DNA of 64,000 bases from Diplonema japonicum (lineage: Eukaryota; Euglenozoa; Diplonemea; Diplonemida; Diplonemidae), in contig OZ025740.1 in NCBI GenBank assembly GCA_964019335.1, forward strand, positions 62,001-126,000, written 5' to 3'. This document shows positions 11,942 through 22,321 of the stretch, piece after piece; position 1 is the stretch's first letter; each line of letters opens with the position of its first letter. A program made the translations under genes and the position numbers. The notes beneath the pieces are model-generated. The model saw only the letters and a program-made list of their open reading frames with translations. It was not told the DNA's origin and did not search any database.

Positions 11942-11943
11942 TT

Positions 11944-11977
<34 letters not shown>

Positions 11978-12011
11978 CTGTTTTTGAAATTTAAAAAAAA
12001 AAAAAAAAAAG

Positions 12012-12150
12012 TTGTCTCGATTTTAGTGGTGCCATGCAGTATGTGACACAGCGGCCACCCTTGTGAAACTTCGCCCCGAAGCCTCCCAAGTCCCCTGTGG
12101 TCCCGTAGAAAGTAAAAGTGGAGAGGTAAAGAAAGCTTGGAAATTGAAAT
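12012..12150. repeat. Dispersed repeat G, copy 1
   Basis: About 140 bp beginning TTTTAGTGGTGCCATGCAG and running through CCCCTGTGGTCCCGTAGAAA to GAGGTAAAGAAAGCTT is shared with 22067-22240 in the same orientation. The 22-kb copy carries a ~48-bp insertion. The flanks up to about 12450 show no recognisable gene. Confidence 0.65.
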
Positions 12151-12489
12151 AGGGAGAGGGGCCACTTAAACACCAACTGGAGAGTTGTGGAGGCTTGCTT
12201 CACTGGCACGATGCCGCGGGGAGGCTACTTGCCTGACCTGGTGAAGCCACCTCCTTGTTCGATGTAATGGGATAAGGGACTCTCCGTTGAGGGCGATGCT
12301 AACTGGCGCCACGCGTAGGGTGGGCTCTCCACCCCCGTCCAGGTTTCCCCACGTGTACGGCTTTAGAACGAGAGTTTTCCTTTCGCTTGTGTTTCTCCAA
12401 ACCACAATTACCAGGAACCACCACAGGGAGGTTGGAAACATTGGTCCCCAAAAAAAAAAAGGGGGGGGGAAAAAAACCCTCTCAGCCTG

Positions 12490-12575
12490 CCCATTGTCCT
12501 TTCAACGCCTCTAGGTCATGCTTGGTCTTCGGTGATGCAAATATCGATATCGCCCTTCTGTTCCATCCCTCGTGT
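12490..12575 (-). pseudogene. LINE-like ORF, C-terminal scrap
   Basis: On the minus strand this encodes FASPKTKHDLEALKGQWA, matching the C-terminal part of the LINE-like protein at 30036-31595. The DNA around GGTCATGCTTGGTCTTCGGT is almost identical at 12513 and 30160. A 6-base insertion (extra ATCGAT) distinguishes this copy. It is a short decayed fragment. Confidence 0.7.
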
Positions 12576-12579
12576 CACG

Positions 12580-12662
12580 GTTCCGTGTGACTCTCCTCAA
12601 AAAAAAAAAAAAAATAGACCTTTGATAAGAGCGCAGAAAATAAAAGGGGGAAGGGAACTCTA

Positions 12663-12695
<33 letters not shown>

Positions 12696-13162
12696 ACTGT
12701 AAAAGTGAAAAAACCATGCCTGATTCAAATCTCCTAACTATGGCTCACCTGTCTGTGCGGGGTGGGTGGGTTACCTACAACTTCATTACGAAGGGCATTT
12801 TCCTGGTTTTAAACAGCCTGCACCCCCAGAGTACCAAAGTCATCAAGAAAAACTCTCACGCCCCCCCGCTAAGGGGTCTGAAATACCTTCAGCTATTTAG
12901 TCAGTACTTGTGCTTTAGTCCGACATTTCTGGCTACATTATCATCACTATCATCTTTTGGCTTGGAAAATAAAACGAGCCACAGTAAGGGGGAGGGGAGA
13001 GGGGGGGCGAATATCGATTTTCTTTTTTTCTCTGTCTTTGTTTTTGCGAAGGAAAAAAAAAAGAAGAAAAAAAAAAAAAAAAGAAAAAATCGAAAACGCA
13101 AGGGAGAGTGCAGGGTGTGTGTGTGTGTGTGGGAAACAAAAAAAAAAAAAAAAAGAAACTAC
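12580..13162. other. Intergenic, no recognised gene
   Basis: Poly-A tracts flank about 300 bp of complex sequence (12715-13010). A plus-strand frame starting at 12716 encodes about 80 plausible residues before entering Lys-rich tract sequence. I see no domain and do not call a gene. A TG/GT microsatellite lies near 13113-13131. Confidence 0.4.
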
Positions 13163-13164
13163 TA

Positions 13165-13753
13165 AAGGGGGGGTCCGAATAATCCCTGTATTTGGGCAGC
13201 GGAGGGGGGGTGTTTGGGCTCCAAAAAAAAAGAATGATTTGGAATACACTTATTTGGGTTGTACCTATTTGGGCTGGGCCTGCCACAGGGAGCGGCTTAG
13301 AGCACTTCAGAAATCCCAACATGCCAAATCGTGCGAAGATTCTTTTCATGCCTTTTTTTTTCGTAAAGGAAATTTTAACAGTTTTTCTCCCAGGCTGTGG
13401 AGAACCCACAACGTTGCAGACAAACCGCCTGGTTTTGGCGGGGGTCTGAGAGGCTTGAGAATCTGTCGGGGCTTGAGAAGCTGCAAGGGCTTGGGAGGCT
13501 GCTGGAGTCTCGTCAGGTGCAGTGTCCATTGTAACACCCGCAACAACGTTCTGTGCTGCACTGTCTAAAGGGTCCGACTCCTTCAAAGTGCTTACTTCGG
13601 CTTTAGAATCGTTGGAAAAAAAAAAAAAGAAAAGGGTCGGGAATTATTTGGGAAATTTGGAGCGGAAAAATCCCCGAAAAAAAAAAAAGAATTATTTTGG
13701 GAAAAACCACATTATTTGGGAGGGAATTATTCGGACCCCCCCCCCCCCCCCTT
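13165..13753. mobile_element. TIR DNA transposon with TA target duplication (MITE-like)
   Basis: The left end reads AAGGGGGGGTCCGAATAAT and the right end, read inward on the other strand, gives AAG, a longer G run, then GTCCGAATAAT. Both ends are bordered by TA (13163-13164 and 13754-13755), the target duplication typical of Tc1/mariner-type elements. Subterminal TTATTTGGG motifs recur near both ends. The interior has a minus-strand frame from 13586 with a Pro/Ala/Ser/Gln-rich N-terminus (TPAASQALAASQAPTDSQ) and a basic stretch, but no DDE/D transposase domain. It is therefore probably a non-autonomous element of about 590 bp. A poly-C run of 16 lies at the right end and may be an expanded TIR base run. 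Confidence 0.7.
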
Positions 13754-14565
13754 TATTAGAAGGATCTTTTTGAATTCTTTTTTTTTCTTTTTCTTTTTGT
13801 ACAGAAAAAGACTCTTCGATTTTTCTTTCTTCGTTTTTTTCATATTTTGAGGGGAGAAGAAGAGAAAAGAAAAAAAAAAAAGAGTGGGCGGTTTACCCAG
13901 GGAAGATGCATTCGTCATCCGAGGGGGCCTTTGGAGCATCGATAGGATACTCTCGGACTGTAATCGGTTACAAAAATGCCGCACAAAAAAAAAAAAAAAA
14001 ATACACAAATAGGAAGTGATGGGGAACAACTCTCCATCTCCTGCTGTTTGTTTTTAGAGTAACATGGGGGAAGTGAGGGATTGTTCCTAGGGAATCAATC
14101 ATTAAAAGAAAGAGAGAGTAAGCCCGTGTTACAAAATACGTGAGGTCAAAGCAAGTAAAGAAGAAATATAAGAGAAGAAAAGATGGAGGGGGGGAGGGGA
14201 GAGGGCATTGCTGGCAAGTAAACGTGTTTAAGGCTCTCTTTCGGACGCCGGCTTCCTTACGTTTCCTGAGAATGAAAAAAAAGTATTATCAGCTTACCCT
14301 CATTTCCTTTTTTTTTTTTTTTCTTTACCCCTTTTTTTTTTATATTTATTTTGCGTGTAAACTAGTTTCTTTTTTTTTTTTCTTTTTTTATCTTTCTGAT
14401 TTTTTATTTTTTTTTAATTTACTACACTGTTTCTCAGCTCGCAAAAAAAAAGGGGGGATGGGACCAAAGGGAGATCACTTTCTTTCTTTTTTTAAACCCC
14501 CCCCCGCCTTATTATACCCAGGAATGCAAAGGCGAGGCTCAGAAAAAGGAGATAGATTCTCAAGT
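13754..14565. other. Intergenic, A/T tract-rich
   Basis: Mostly T or A runs with two short complex islands (13890-13980 and 14020-14280). No domain or RNA was recognised. Confidence 0.5.
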
Positions 14566-16731
14566 TTAGACCTCGTCATCTTGAATCACCTTGCCAGAGG
14601 TTTTTGTTATCCCGAGCCAGCCCATCATGCACAGCACACCCATCACGATCTCGGCAATGAAGTTGATGATGAAGAAGGCAAAACCGTAGCTGAGGTCACC
14701 GTGGTTCTTGGCCTTTTGGCTGCAAAGCTGTGTGTGTGTTTTTTTAATTCACTCTTCAGAAATTACTTCACGCACTAGGGGGCCCATTACTTCACGGTGA
14801 AATAATGGCCTGTTTTCCGTGAAGTAATAGGGGTTTCCGATAAATAATATGCCTCGGTGGGCCAATTTTTGCCTCGGTTCAGCTCCCAGTGGGGCTACTT
14901 TTTCCTCTCAGTTTGCTAATTTCCCCCCAGGTTCAGCTCAATTGGCCAACTTTTCCAAGTTGGACCACTTTTTCCTCCCAATTTGCCCACTTTTGGCTAG
15001 GCCTTGTTCCCAGTTTCTGGGGGTAACTCTTCTGCGGGTAAGGGTAACTTAGTCAGCTTACCCAAGCTCCCCAAAAGACTTCAAAATATCGAAGCAGCAG
15101 AAAGTGAGGAGCGAGTAGCGCGCCAGGTATGAGAAGGCCTGATTAGAGATAGTGGCAATGCCAGCGACAGCGGCAGCACTTTTAGTCAACAAAAGGAGGA
15201 AAACAACTTGTTATTGTAACCTTTGTACCCAAGAGGGGGGTTGAGGGGGTACTTTTTATGTCCGATTTTGGGGGGTCTTGTCGTGGGGGTCCGTGGGGTT
15301 ATGGCTGGGCTAAAAAGGGCAGCATTCAGCCCTATTTGCCCTGAACTCTAGGATTGAGGTCAGTCTAGATGAAAAAAGCAACTTACGAACTTTTTTTCCA
15401 GCCAGGGTACACGTTTTGCATAAGGGGGCTTTGCAACAGGGGCACCACGTTTGCACCTTCTTCCCGCACCCAGGAACAACACAGAGCACCCTCCTCACCT
15501 TCGTTCCGTTCAACATGGTCTCTGATAGAGACGTTCTGGGTATTTCTGAGTGAGGGAATACTCATTGCTAGCGTGTTTGCGCTTGGGGGTCGGTGACGGT
15601 GTAGTCGGGGGTGGTGTGCTATCGGTTCGGGGCATGGACGGGAAGATTGCCAACAAGTTCTTCTTTACAGTTCGAGAAGCCATAATTTTTGCCACATTCC
15701 CCGTGATCAACAGAACATAGCATTCAACCGGTTTGAGCTTCTCACACATTCTGTTGTGTCGCAAATAGCAGTACAGTGTGGCATGTGTCAGCTGCGTGGA
15801 AGAAATTGTGGTAATGCACCATCCTGTAATTTAACCGCACCACTACCAAGAACCTGAGTAGTTTCTCCTCATTCACGCCTAGATCCCTGAAGCATCCTAC
15901 GCCCAGATTATGGAGGAGTTGGCAACACAGCTTTCCAGGACCCAATAAAAAACGGCCATGGTCCACTTCCGGGTCTTCATATGCCGAACCCCGATCCCCT
16001 GGAGCTGGAAGGGCATAACACTGTCGTCAACAGACAACCACTTGCCACACCGGTTGACAATGATGTCAAGAAACCTGTGCGTGAGGAGCAGTTTGTCTTC
16101 AGAGTCCTTACTGACGTTTTCTATGTTGTCAAAGGCGATGTGACGCTGGATGTCGACAAATCTGTTTCTGCCCATTGTTTTAAACGCCGGGATGGTTAGG
16201 ATTCGTTGTCCAGTAGCTCCTCATGTTCGGTGCCGAGCGTAAACCCATTACCGGGAACTCGAGTTAAATAATGACTCATTATTTGTTGGCAATAAATAGC
16301 TATTTTTTTTTTTTTTTTTTTTTTTAATATACCTTTCTGTCGTAAAGCCCAGCGACACAGCACCAAGTGATCATGAGGAAGAGTGCGCATACAAAATGGG
16401 TGACGAAAAAAAAATTGAGAACCGGAGCAAGCGGTTTCTGCACCTTCTCCTTCACCTGTGGTACGGCCATCAGGATGTGGACAATCATCGTGAGGGACAT
16501 GATCAGAACAGCAAGGACACCAAAGGCCGCGGCTGCCTTCGCGTGGTCGGCCACGTCGTCGCAGGAGGAGTCGACAAGTGCAATCCCGTTCCCCTTGGCT
16601 TCGAACAAGCCCACTCCACCGCTTGTGTTCAAATCTATGATGGCGTCCTTTCCTGCAAGGGCCACGATTTGAAATATCCATACCACTGTTGCCACAGCTG
16701 CTAGGACCATCGGTTTCCAGTCAATAGGCAT
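14566..16731 (-). CDS. Tetraspan membrane protein copy 1 (two exons; intron carries a piggyBac relic)
   Basis: Exon 1 is 16333-16731 (133 codons, from MPIDWKPMVLAAV to DRK) and exon 2 is 14566-14727 (53 residues and stop). The donor is AAG|GTATAT and the acceptor CACACAG|CTTTGC, phase 0, so the joined frame of 186 residues stays open. Four hydrophobic segments are visible: TM1 ~8-27, a loop with two Cys, TM2 ~68-92, TM3 ~102-128 and TM4 in exon 2 (FAFFIINFIAEIVMGVLCMM). Topology resembles MARVEL, claudin or amastin-type tetraspans, but I do not see the amastin loop signature. Copies 2-4 are near-identical to one another while this one is diverged at both ends and in loop 1. Its intron is 1605 bp against 71-84 bp in the others because transposon-derived sequence fills it. 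Whether splicing still works is unknown. Confidence 0.7.
15310..16175 (-). pseudogene. PiggyBac-type transposase, degenerate
   Basis: The minus strand has several overlapping broken frames that read in order like a piggyBac transposase. First is RNRFVDIQRHIAFDN followed by DKLLLTHRFLDIIVNRCGK and LSVDDSVMPF, matching the family's RF..I.R.LHF and LSVDESM.PF pattern with the first catalytic Asp region. Then come NYRMVHYHNFF (compare DNFF) and YLRHNRMCEKLKPVE (compare R.NR). The last piece has the C-terminal cysteine-rich zinc domain (CVVPGCGKKVQTWCPCC followed by CKTC). Frames change at least three times, so it is inactive. It lies entirely inside the intron of tetraspan copy 1 in the same orientation. 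Ends with TTAA duplications could not be fixed by eye. Confidence 0.75.
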
Positions 16732-16986
16732 TTTTTTTTCTTTTCTTTTTTTCTTTTTCTTCCCTTTCTTTTTAGGAGTATGAATAAAACATAAGAGGGC
16801 AGAAAAAAGATTATAATCGGGAAAATAAAATGGGGCGGGTACTGGTGCTGAGTGAATGGGAGGTGGGTGGGTGATACATTTTTTCTCTTTTTTTTTTTTC
16901 GGAGGAAAGACAAAGTTCCCCGGAATAGGGGGGAGCACAAAAGGTTCAATAAAAATATAATTATGCTTTATACCGTTTTCTGCCGT

Positions 16987-17018
<32 letters not shown>

Positions 17019-17567
17019 TTTTTTTCTAATTCTTTTTTTTTTTTTTTTGTTTGTGAGCTTGGTCAACGAAAGACCACCCCTACTAGTAAGAACCATAGAA
17101 GGGAGGGGGGAAAACTCCAAAAAAAAAAGACAATCCTCTTTTTCTTGTTTGAGCAATCTCAAAAAAGAAAAAGGGGGACGAAAAAAAATAATAAAAAAGG
17201 GGGGCTTTATTTTTCATTTTTTTTTTAAAATTTTGTTTTGGGATGGACAATTGTAGGAAGGTAAAAGAGTATTCTGTAAACGTGCGCCACAAATTGCATC
17301 ACCGAAAAGAAAGGGGGGGAAAAAATGGAAAAGGGGCACCAAGAGAGGGGGGGATACAAAAAAAATCTTTTTCAGGTTTTACAATATAACCGTTTTTTTG
17401 AAACTACGCTAAAAGAAGAAAAAAAAAAAAAAAAAAAAACAAGAACTGGCACTGGTTTTGTTGTTTGGTGCCAAACTGTAAGAAAGAAAATAAGAGGGGG
17501 AGGAAGAAAAAAAATAAAACAACAATCTTTTTTCTTTTTTTTTTATTTTTTTAAAAAAAGGCTTTGT
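16732..17567. other. Intergenic, A/T tract-rich
   Basis: Between tetraspan copies 1 and 2. It consists of long T and A runs with G-rich patches near 17100 and 17310. No gene or RNA was recognised. Confidence 0.55.
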
Positions 17568-18206
17568 TTAGAAAGGGTCCTGAGTGGATTTCGCGGAGGA
17601 GCCACCATGCCAGCCCATCATGCACAGCACACCCATCACGATCTCGGCAATGAAGTTGATGATGAAGAAGGCAAAACCGTAGCTGAGGTTGCTGCTGTTC
17701 TTAAGCTTGCCACCGCAAAACTGTGTGTGTGTGTGTGTGTGTTTTTCTTTTTATTATACTAACGTTTTATAGTATTCTTCTTTCTTTCTTTCCTTCCAAC
17801 ATACCTTTCTGTCAAACATCCCTGCAAGGACGCACCAAGTGATCATGAGGAAGAGTGCACACACGAAATGAACAGCAAACATGAAGTTCAGCAGTGGAGA
17901 CAAGGGTCCCGCCACCTTGCCCTTCGCAGGAGGAATGGCCATCAGGATGTGGACAATCATCGTGAGGGACATGATCAGAACAGCAAGGACACCAAAGGCC
18001 GCGGCTGCCTTCGCGTGGTCGGCCACGTCGTCGCAGCGGGAGTCCACCAGCCCGTCCCCACCACACTCGGAGTTGAAGAGCCCAGCGTCACACCAACCTC
18101 TGTCGGCATCCAGGATCGCATCCTTCGCTGCAAGAGCTACAACTTGGAAGATCCACACGATCAGCGCAACAACCGCAAGAGCAATGGCCTTACCGTCGAC
18201 GTTCAT
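17568..18206 (-). CDS. Tetraspan membrane protein copy 2 (two exons)
   Basis: Exon 1 is 17805-18206 (134 codons, from MNVDGKAIALAVVALIVW to DRK) and exon 2 is 17568-17720 (50 residues, ending STQDPF). The intron is 84 bp with donor AAG|GTATGT and an acceptor preceded by a long CA repeat. The joined protein is 184 residues with four membrane helices. The first loop is Cys-rich (RGWCDAGLFNSECGGDGLVDSRC), with four cysteines that could pair outside the cell. The short tail after TM4 is GSSAKSTQDPF. It is almost identical at DNA level to copies 3 and 4, including intron borders and 3' flank, which indicates very recent duplication or gene conversion. I infer a surface or endomembrane protein. Family assignment (MARVEL, claudin-like or amastin-like) is open. 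Confidence 0.78.
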
Positions 18207-19249
18207 CTTTGTTTTATTCTTTTGTTTTTGTTTTTGTCTTTTCTTTTTTTTTTTTGCTTTTTTCAGAGCAGTAGGACGGGCGGCTCGAACATGTTGTTTA
18301 TGGATACTTAGTGCGAACCACGAGGCTAGACGGGCGAATGATGGATTGGCTGAGGAGCGAGTTGCGCGAAAAAATCTTTGGAAGAAAAAAAGAAAAGGAA
18401 GTAGAAAAGCTGAAGAAAAGAAAAAGGGAGCAGCCAATATAATAAAAAAAAAAAAGAAATCTGGATCTGGTCCCTTTTATCTTCATTCTTTTCCGTAAAA
18501 AAAAAGGGAGCGGGGAAGGGGCACAAAGAAGGGGAGGGGGGGGGGGGGGGGGGGGGGGGGCTACAAGGATGAAACAAAAAAAATTGCAAAAAGCCCTACT
18601 ACAGAAAATACGATCTTTTTTTTTTCTTTTTTTTTTTTTTTTTTTTCAAATTAATTCTCTTTGAATACTATTTTTAGAAAAAAGAAATTCCCCTAAAACT
18701 TCCAAAAACCACAACTTGTTATTTAAGGGTACCTGCGGTATGTGGCAGGACGCCCGCTCTACTGGTATAAACCCCTCAACCGAGCTGGTAGGACACAATA
18801 GTTGTACAGACACCTCACAAGGATGTGGCGGGTTGCCGGGGAGGCGAACACCGGTGTCGAGGGGAGTACCCCCCAAAAAAAAACGAGCTGTTTTGGAAGT
18901 TTAGAGGGTCCATAATAAAAAAAAAAAAAAAAAAAAAAAACTGCCCGATATAATGAAATGTGAGCAAATGAGATTCCCCTTGGGGGGAACTTTTTTTTTT
19001 CCCTTTTCTTTTCTTTTCTTTTTTTTTTTTCCAGGTTAACCGATCGGGTTTAAAATTGACGTCAATTTGTAAGGCGAGCATGCAGCCCATCTCATCTCCC
19101 GGTCCTCCCAAACACAGCCGAGCCCATGGACTCGGTTTTTAATTAGGATCGATCGATTAAACCGATTGTAAATCAAGAAAAACTCATCATTAACCAGACT
19201 GTGATCGAAAATCTAAAATTTCTCAAGTCGGGTTAACCCTGGACACTAT
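18207..19249. other. Intergenic with G25 run and repeat B
   Basis: Holds the 5' flank of tetraspan copy 2, an uninterrupted run of 25 G at 18536-18560, poly-T near 18617-18645 and repeat B at 18720-18880. The segment 19030-19250 is complex but has no recognisable frame. Confidence 0.55.
18720..18880 (-). repeat. Dispersed repeat B, long copy with coding-like relic
   Basis: Starts TTTAAGGGTACCTGCGGTAT and shares about 160 bp with 44169-44410, which has ~90 bp more inside. On the minus strand both encode related peptides (PVFASPATRH, SSVEGFIP and SCHIPQVPL here; PVFASPVTRH, NSVEGFIP and SCHIPQVPL there), so this is a decayed coding element of unknown type. Confidence 0.6.
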
Positions 19250-19790
19250 GGTTTTTTCAAAGTGCAGGACAAACCCCCTCATGGAGGGCCGCCCTTGGGT
19301 GGGTTGGGGGGGGCTATCTATTTATACTCCCCTTCTGGAGCATTGCTTTCGTCCCAATCGAGGCCCTGAGCGTCTTGCGGAGTTGTGTGATGCGGTCTCG
19401 CTTGAGTCGGCTTTCAGTTCCATCAGCTTGTCGTGCGTGGAGTGGGTGGCGAAGATGGGCCTCCTGGCGAAACCCATAGCCGTCTTCCCACCTATTGCAA
19501 TGAGGGACTTCACTCTCTGTTCATCCGCTGGGAAGGGGCGTGGCTTCTTCTGTGCCCTGCATGCCGCGTTCAGCTTTCTTATCAGTGCTTTGATCTTGCG
19601 AGCCTATCTTCCAGTAGACCTCCCAATAACTTGCCTGTCCATTCGAAGACCGCTGACACTTCAGAGCTGGTGTCCTCCTTCACCCATCGTAGCTGTGACA
19701 ACCACTGCAGCAGCGGGTTCAAGAATTCTGCGACGATTCCTCCCACTCCTTCGAGCTCCCCCGCCGTTGGCACGAGGCATCTCCTCCTAA
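19250..19790 (-). pseudogene. LINE-like ORF, C-terminal fragment (frameshifted)
   Basis: Two minus-strand frames match the C-terminal region of the protein at 30036-31595. The upstream frame has LLQWLSQLRWVKEDTSSEV then FEWTGKLLGGLLED, compared with LRWMRQLRWYAGNRNTSVS and FENVTGKTLGGKLGD. The downstream frame has FPADEQRVKSLIAIGGKTAM then GFARRPIFATHSTHDKL, compared with FPAEPS then IGRTKAVIGWNRRAIFAS. A frame change separates the halves. It represents a second, diverged member of the same LINE family, 5'-truncated. Confidence 0.7.
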
Positions 19791-19922
19791 AAAAAAAAAA
19801 AAAAAGAAAAGAAAAAAGAAAACAAAAAGCAATCTTTTACATTGGATGTTTTTAGGTTCATGACAACCACTCTTTTTGATACTAAGCTGAATAAGAATAA
19901 TGGAACCATCCGAGAGGGAGAA

Positions 19923-19957
<35 letters not shown>

Positions 19958-19995
19958 ACATTTAAGGGTACCTGCGGTATGTGGCAGGACGCCTC
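19958..19995 (-). repeat. Dispersed repeat B, short copy
   Basis: ATTTAAGGGTACCTGCGGTA followed by TGTGGCAGGACGCC directly after an A run of about 28. Same orientation as the other repeat B copies. Confidence 0.65.
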
Positions 19996-20050
19996 AAAAA
20001 AGGAATCGTTTTTTTTTTTTTTTTTCTATTTTTTTTTTCTTAAAGTTTGT

Positions 20051-20676
20051 TTAGAAAGGGTCCTGGGTGGATTTCGCGGAGGAGCCACCATGCCAGCCCA
20101 TCATGCACAGCACACCCATCACGATCTCGGCAATGAAGTTGATGATGAAGAAGGCAAAACCGTAGCTGAGGTTGCTGCTGTTCTTAAGCTTGCCACCGCA
20201 AAACTGTGTGTGTGTGTGTGTTTTTATACTAACGTTTTATAGTATTCTTCTTTCTTTCTTTCCTTCCAACATACCTTTCTGTCAAACATCCCTGCAAGGA
20301 CGCACCAAGTGATCATGAGGAAGAGTGCACACACGAAATGAACAGCAAACATGAAGTTCAGCAGTGGAGACAAGGGTCCCGCCACCTTGCCCTTCGCAGG
20401 AGGAATGGCCATCAGGATGTGGACAATCATCGTGAGGGACATGATCAGAACAGCAAGGACACCAAAGGCCGCGGCTGCCTTCGCGTGGTCGGCCACGTCG
20501 TCGCAGCGGGAGTCCACCAGCCCGTCCCCACCACACTCGGAGTTGAAGAGCCCAGCGTCACACCAACCTCTGTCGGCATCCAGGATCGCATCCTTCGCTG
20601 CAAGAGCTACAACTTGGAAGATCCACACGATCAGCGCAACAACCGCAAGAGCAATGGCCTTACCGTCGACGTTCAT
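20051..20676 (-). CDS. Tetraspan membrane protein copy 3 (two exons)
   Basis: Exon 1 is 20275-20676 and exon 2 is 20051-20203. The intron is only 71 bp because the CA repeat before the acceptor is shorter and a short pyrimidine block present in copies 2 and 4 is missing. The encoded 184-residue protein is the same as copy 2. The one difference noticed in exon 2 (ACC instead of ACT near the stop) is synonymous. Upstream, the block GATTGG-CTCGGAAGAGCCACC is shared with copy 4 but not copy 2, so the 5' region was duplicated together only in these two. Membrane topology is as in copy 2. Confidence 0.78.
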
Positions 20677-21080
20677 CTTTGTTTTCTTTTTGTATTGTTT
20701 TTTTTTTTCCTTATTCTGGCTTATGCTTGCAAAAAAAAAACCTTCTTTCTTTTTTCTTATGAGAATGAATTGAGGGAAAGAGAGGGATTGGGCTCGGAAG
20801 AGCCACCTTTTCTTTTTTTTCTTTTTTAAATCAGACACATCCTGCTGGCTTGCCAAGCCCACCTCTCTCCCCTTCGTCTGCTGAGAGAGGCGACCAGATG
20901 TGCTTTTTGTTCCTTGAGTGACGCTTCATGTGAAACAAGACCTGTGCCCCGTGGGGGTTTCGTCCACAAGGTTTGGCAGGGGTGGCTATTTACTGTTTTT
21001 CTTTTTCTTTTTTTTTTTCTTTTTCTTTTTTCTATACATGCTTTTTCCTTTTTTCTTTTTTTTTTCTTCTTCTAAACAAC

Positions 21081-21240
21081 TTTAACCATTAAAGGACGAA
21101 GCGCTAGATATCTAGCGATCAAAAAATTAATTTATTAAAATTAATTAATTTGCAAAGGCATTTTAAGTACCATAGACCCTTACCCTTGCACAGAATGACC
21201 TAGTTCCGCGATTTCTTTTCCCTCGAAAATCTGCAAGGCT
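21081..21240 (+). repeat. Paralogous unoccupied site with 16-bp perfect palindrome
   Basis: Read on the minus strand, this ~150-bp segment aligns with the two flanks of the 35853-37258 element joined together: GGAAAAGAAATCGCGGAAC, then CATTCTGTGCAAGGG, then the GCGCTTCGTCCTTTAATGGT end. It contains CGCTAGATATCTAGCG at 21102-21117, a perfect 16-bp palindrome. The 37-kb partner has one arm changed. Function of the palindrome is unknown. Confidence 0.65.
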
Positions 21241-22066
21241 TGTACTGTGCATCTGTGCCCAGCTTGCTTTGCGGACTATCACGAACCAGTGGTTTACCCA
21301 CCCCAATCTACCCCCTCTGGATATAAAAATGGTTGCATGCTCGAGGATGTTTTAATTTTAGTATACTTGCCCCCTTGCGCGAAAAGGCCGCGGCACGAGT
21401 TAGGCGAGGGAAGTTTTGGTTTTGTTAAATGCATGTTAAATACTTAGAAGCCAAATTTTTTGTGAGAGGTAGGTTTTGTGAAATAAAAAAGTTTTAAAAG
21501 AAAAAACTTTTTTTTTCTCAAAATAAAAAAAAAAAAAAGAAACAAGGAACTGTTGTTTGTAAGTGCCGCGCAAGAAAACCTGGAGAATTAAATAACACCA
21601 TGTATAAAAACACGTAGCCAATATCCCCCTTTTGTTCAGACAGGTAAAAAAGACTCTTAAGCCGCACTAGGGCTTACACAAGCCCCAGCACACGGCTTCG
21701 TTTTGATCTCTTCCGCCTGAAAGTATTTTGAAAATACTAAAAATAAATTCTTTTTTTCTCTTTGGTCAGATGAATTGTTTTTATAGCCAGCGTTTCCACT
21801 TTTTACTCACCTCAATTCCGGACGTAAGTAAATGTAAGCGTAAAACTATCTAGGCTAGCCACAAGTGACGATGGGTGGTGGCGTGATGGATCCGCGATGT
21901 CTGAGGGTTAGATTCTCTTTACGCGCTCTCATTACTTCACGCTAAGGTAAAAATTTGAGCTAAAGGAGTTCCTCGCGGGAAGCCTCCTTTCTTTTAAAGA
22001 AGAGATGTGGGGGTAAGTATATTAATTGGGAAGTCCGGAGTAGAAAAGGGTTCTCGAAACAACGTT

Positions 22067-22240
22067 GTCTCGGCTTTTTAGTGGTGCCATGCAGGAAGTG
22101 GGTTGTGAAGCTTCGCCCCGAAGTCCCCTGTGGTCCCGTAGAAAGTAAACTCGATAAAATGTCAGTGTGCATGGGGGTGCTCACTGTTCAGGTAGAAGTA
22201 AAAGTGAAGAGGTAAAGAAAGCTTTATAGCTTTGAAATAG
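22067..22240. repeat. Dispersed repeat G, copy 2, with short nested insertion
   Basis: Matches 12012-12150, but between GTAGAAAGTAAA and GTAGAAGTAAAA it has about 45 extra bases. These equal the 3' end of the 28198-28649 element (ATAAAATSTCAGTGTGCATG, S = G or C). The near-repeat on both sides looks like a target duplication. Confidence 0.6.
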
Positions 22241-22321
22241 CGACACCAGCTTGGAATAAAATGAACTATTCTTGGGAAAGGAATTATTTTGAGACTAGAG
22301 AAAAAAAATCAAAAATGTATC

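Larger units (their letters stand above)
20677..22321. other. Intergenic with palindrome, unoccupied insertion site and repeat G
   Basis: Contains T-rich tracts (20690-21075), the unoccupied paralog of the 35835-37276 insertion locus (21081-21240), a complex AT-balanced island (21240-21900) with short similarity to 25130-25220, and repeat G (22067-22240). No gene was recognised. Confidence 0.5.

Noticed and set aside
17568-18206. Assignment of the tetraspans to the amastin family
   Set aside because: Topology is similar, but the amastin loop-1 signature (C-x-[TS]-[LF]-[WF]-G-x...C) is not present, so only a general tetraspan call is made.
18296-18360. Possible tRNA (GTGGTTCGCACT on the minus strand)
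   Set aside because: It breaks the B-box consensus and lacks a matching A box and acceptor stem.
18536-18560. G25 run as a telomeric or quadruplex element
   Set aside because: It is a single homopolymer without TTAGGG-type repeats; more likely slippage.
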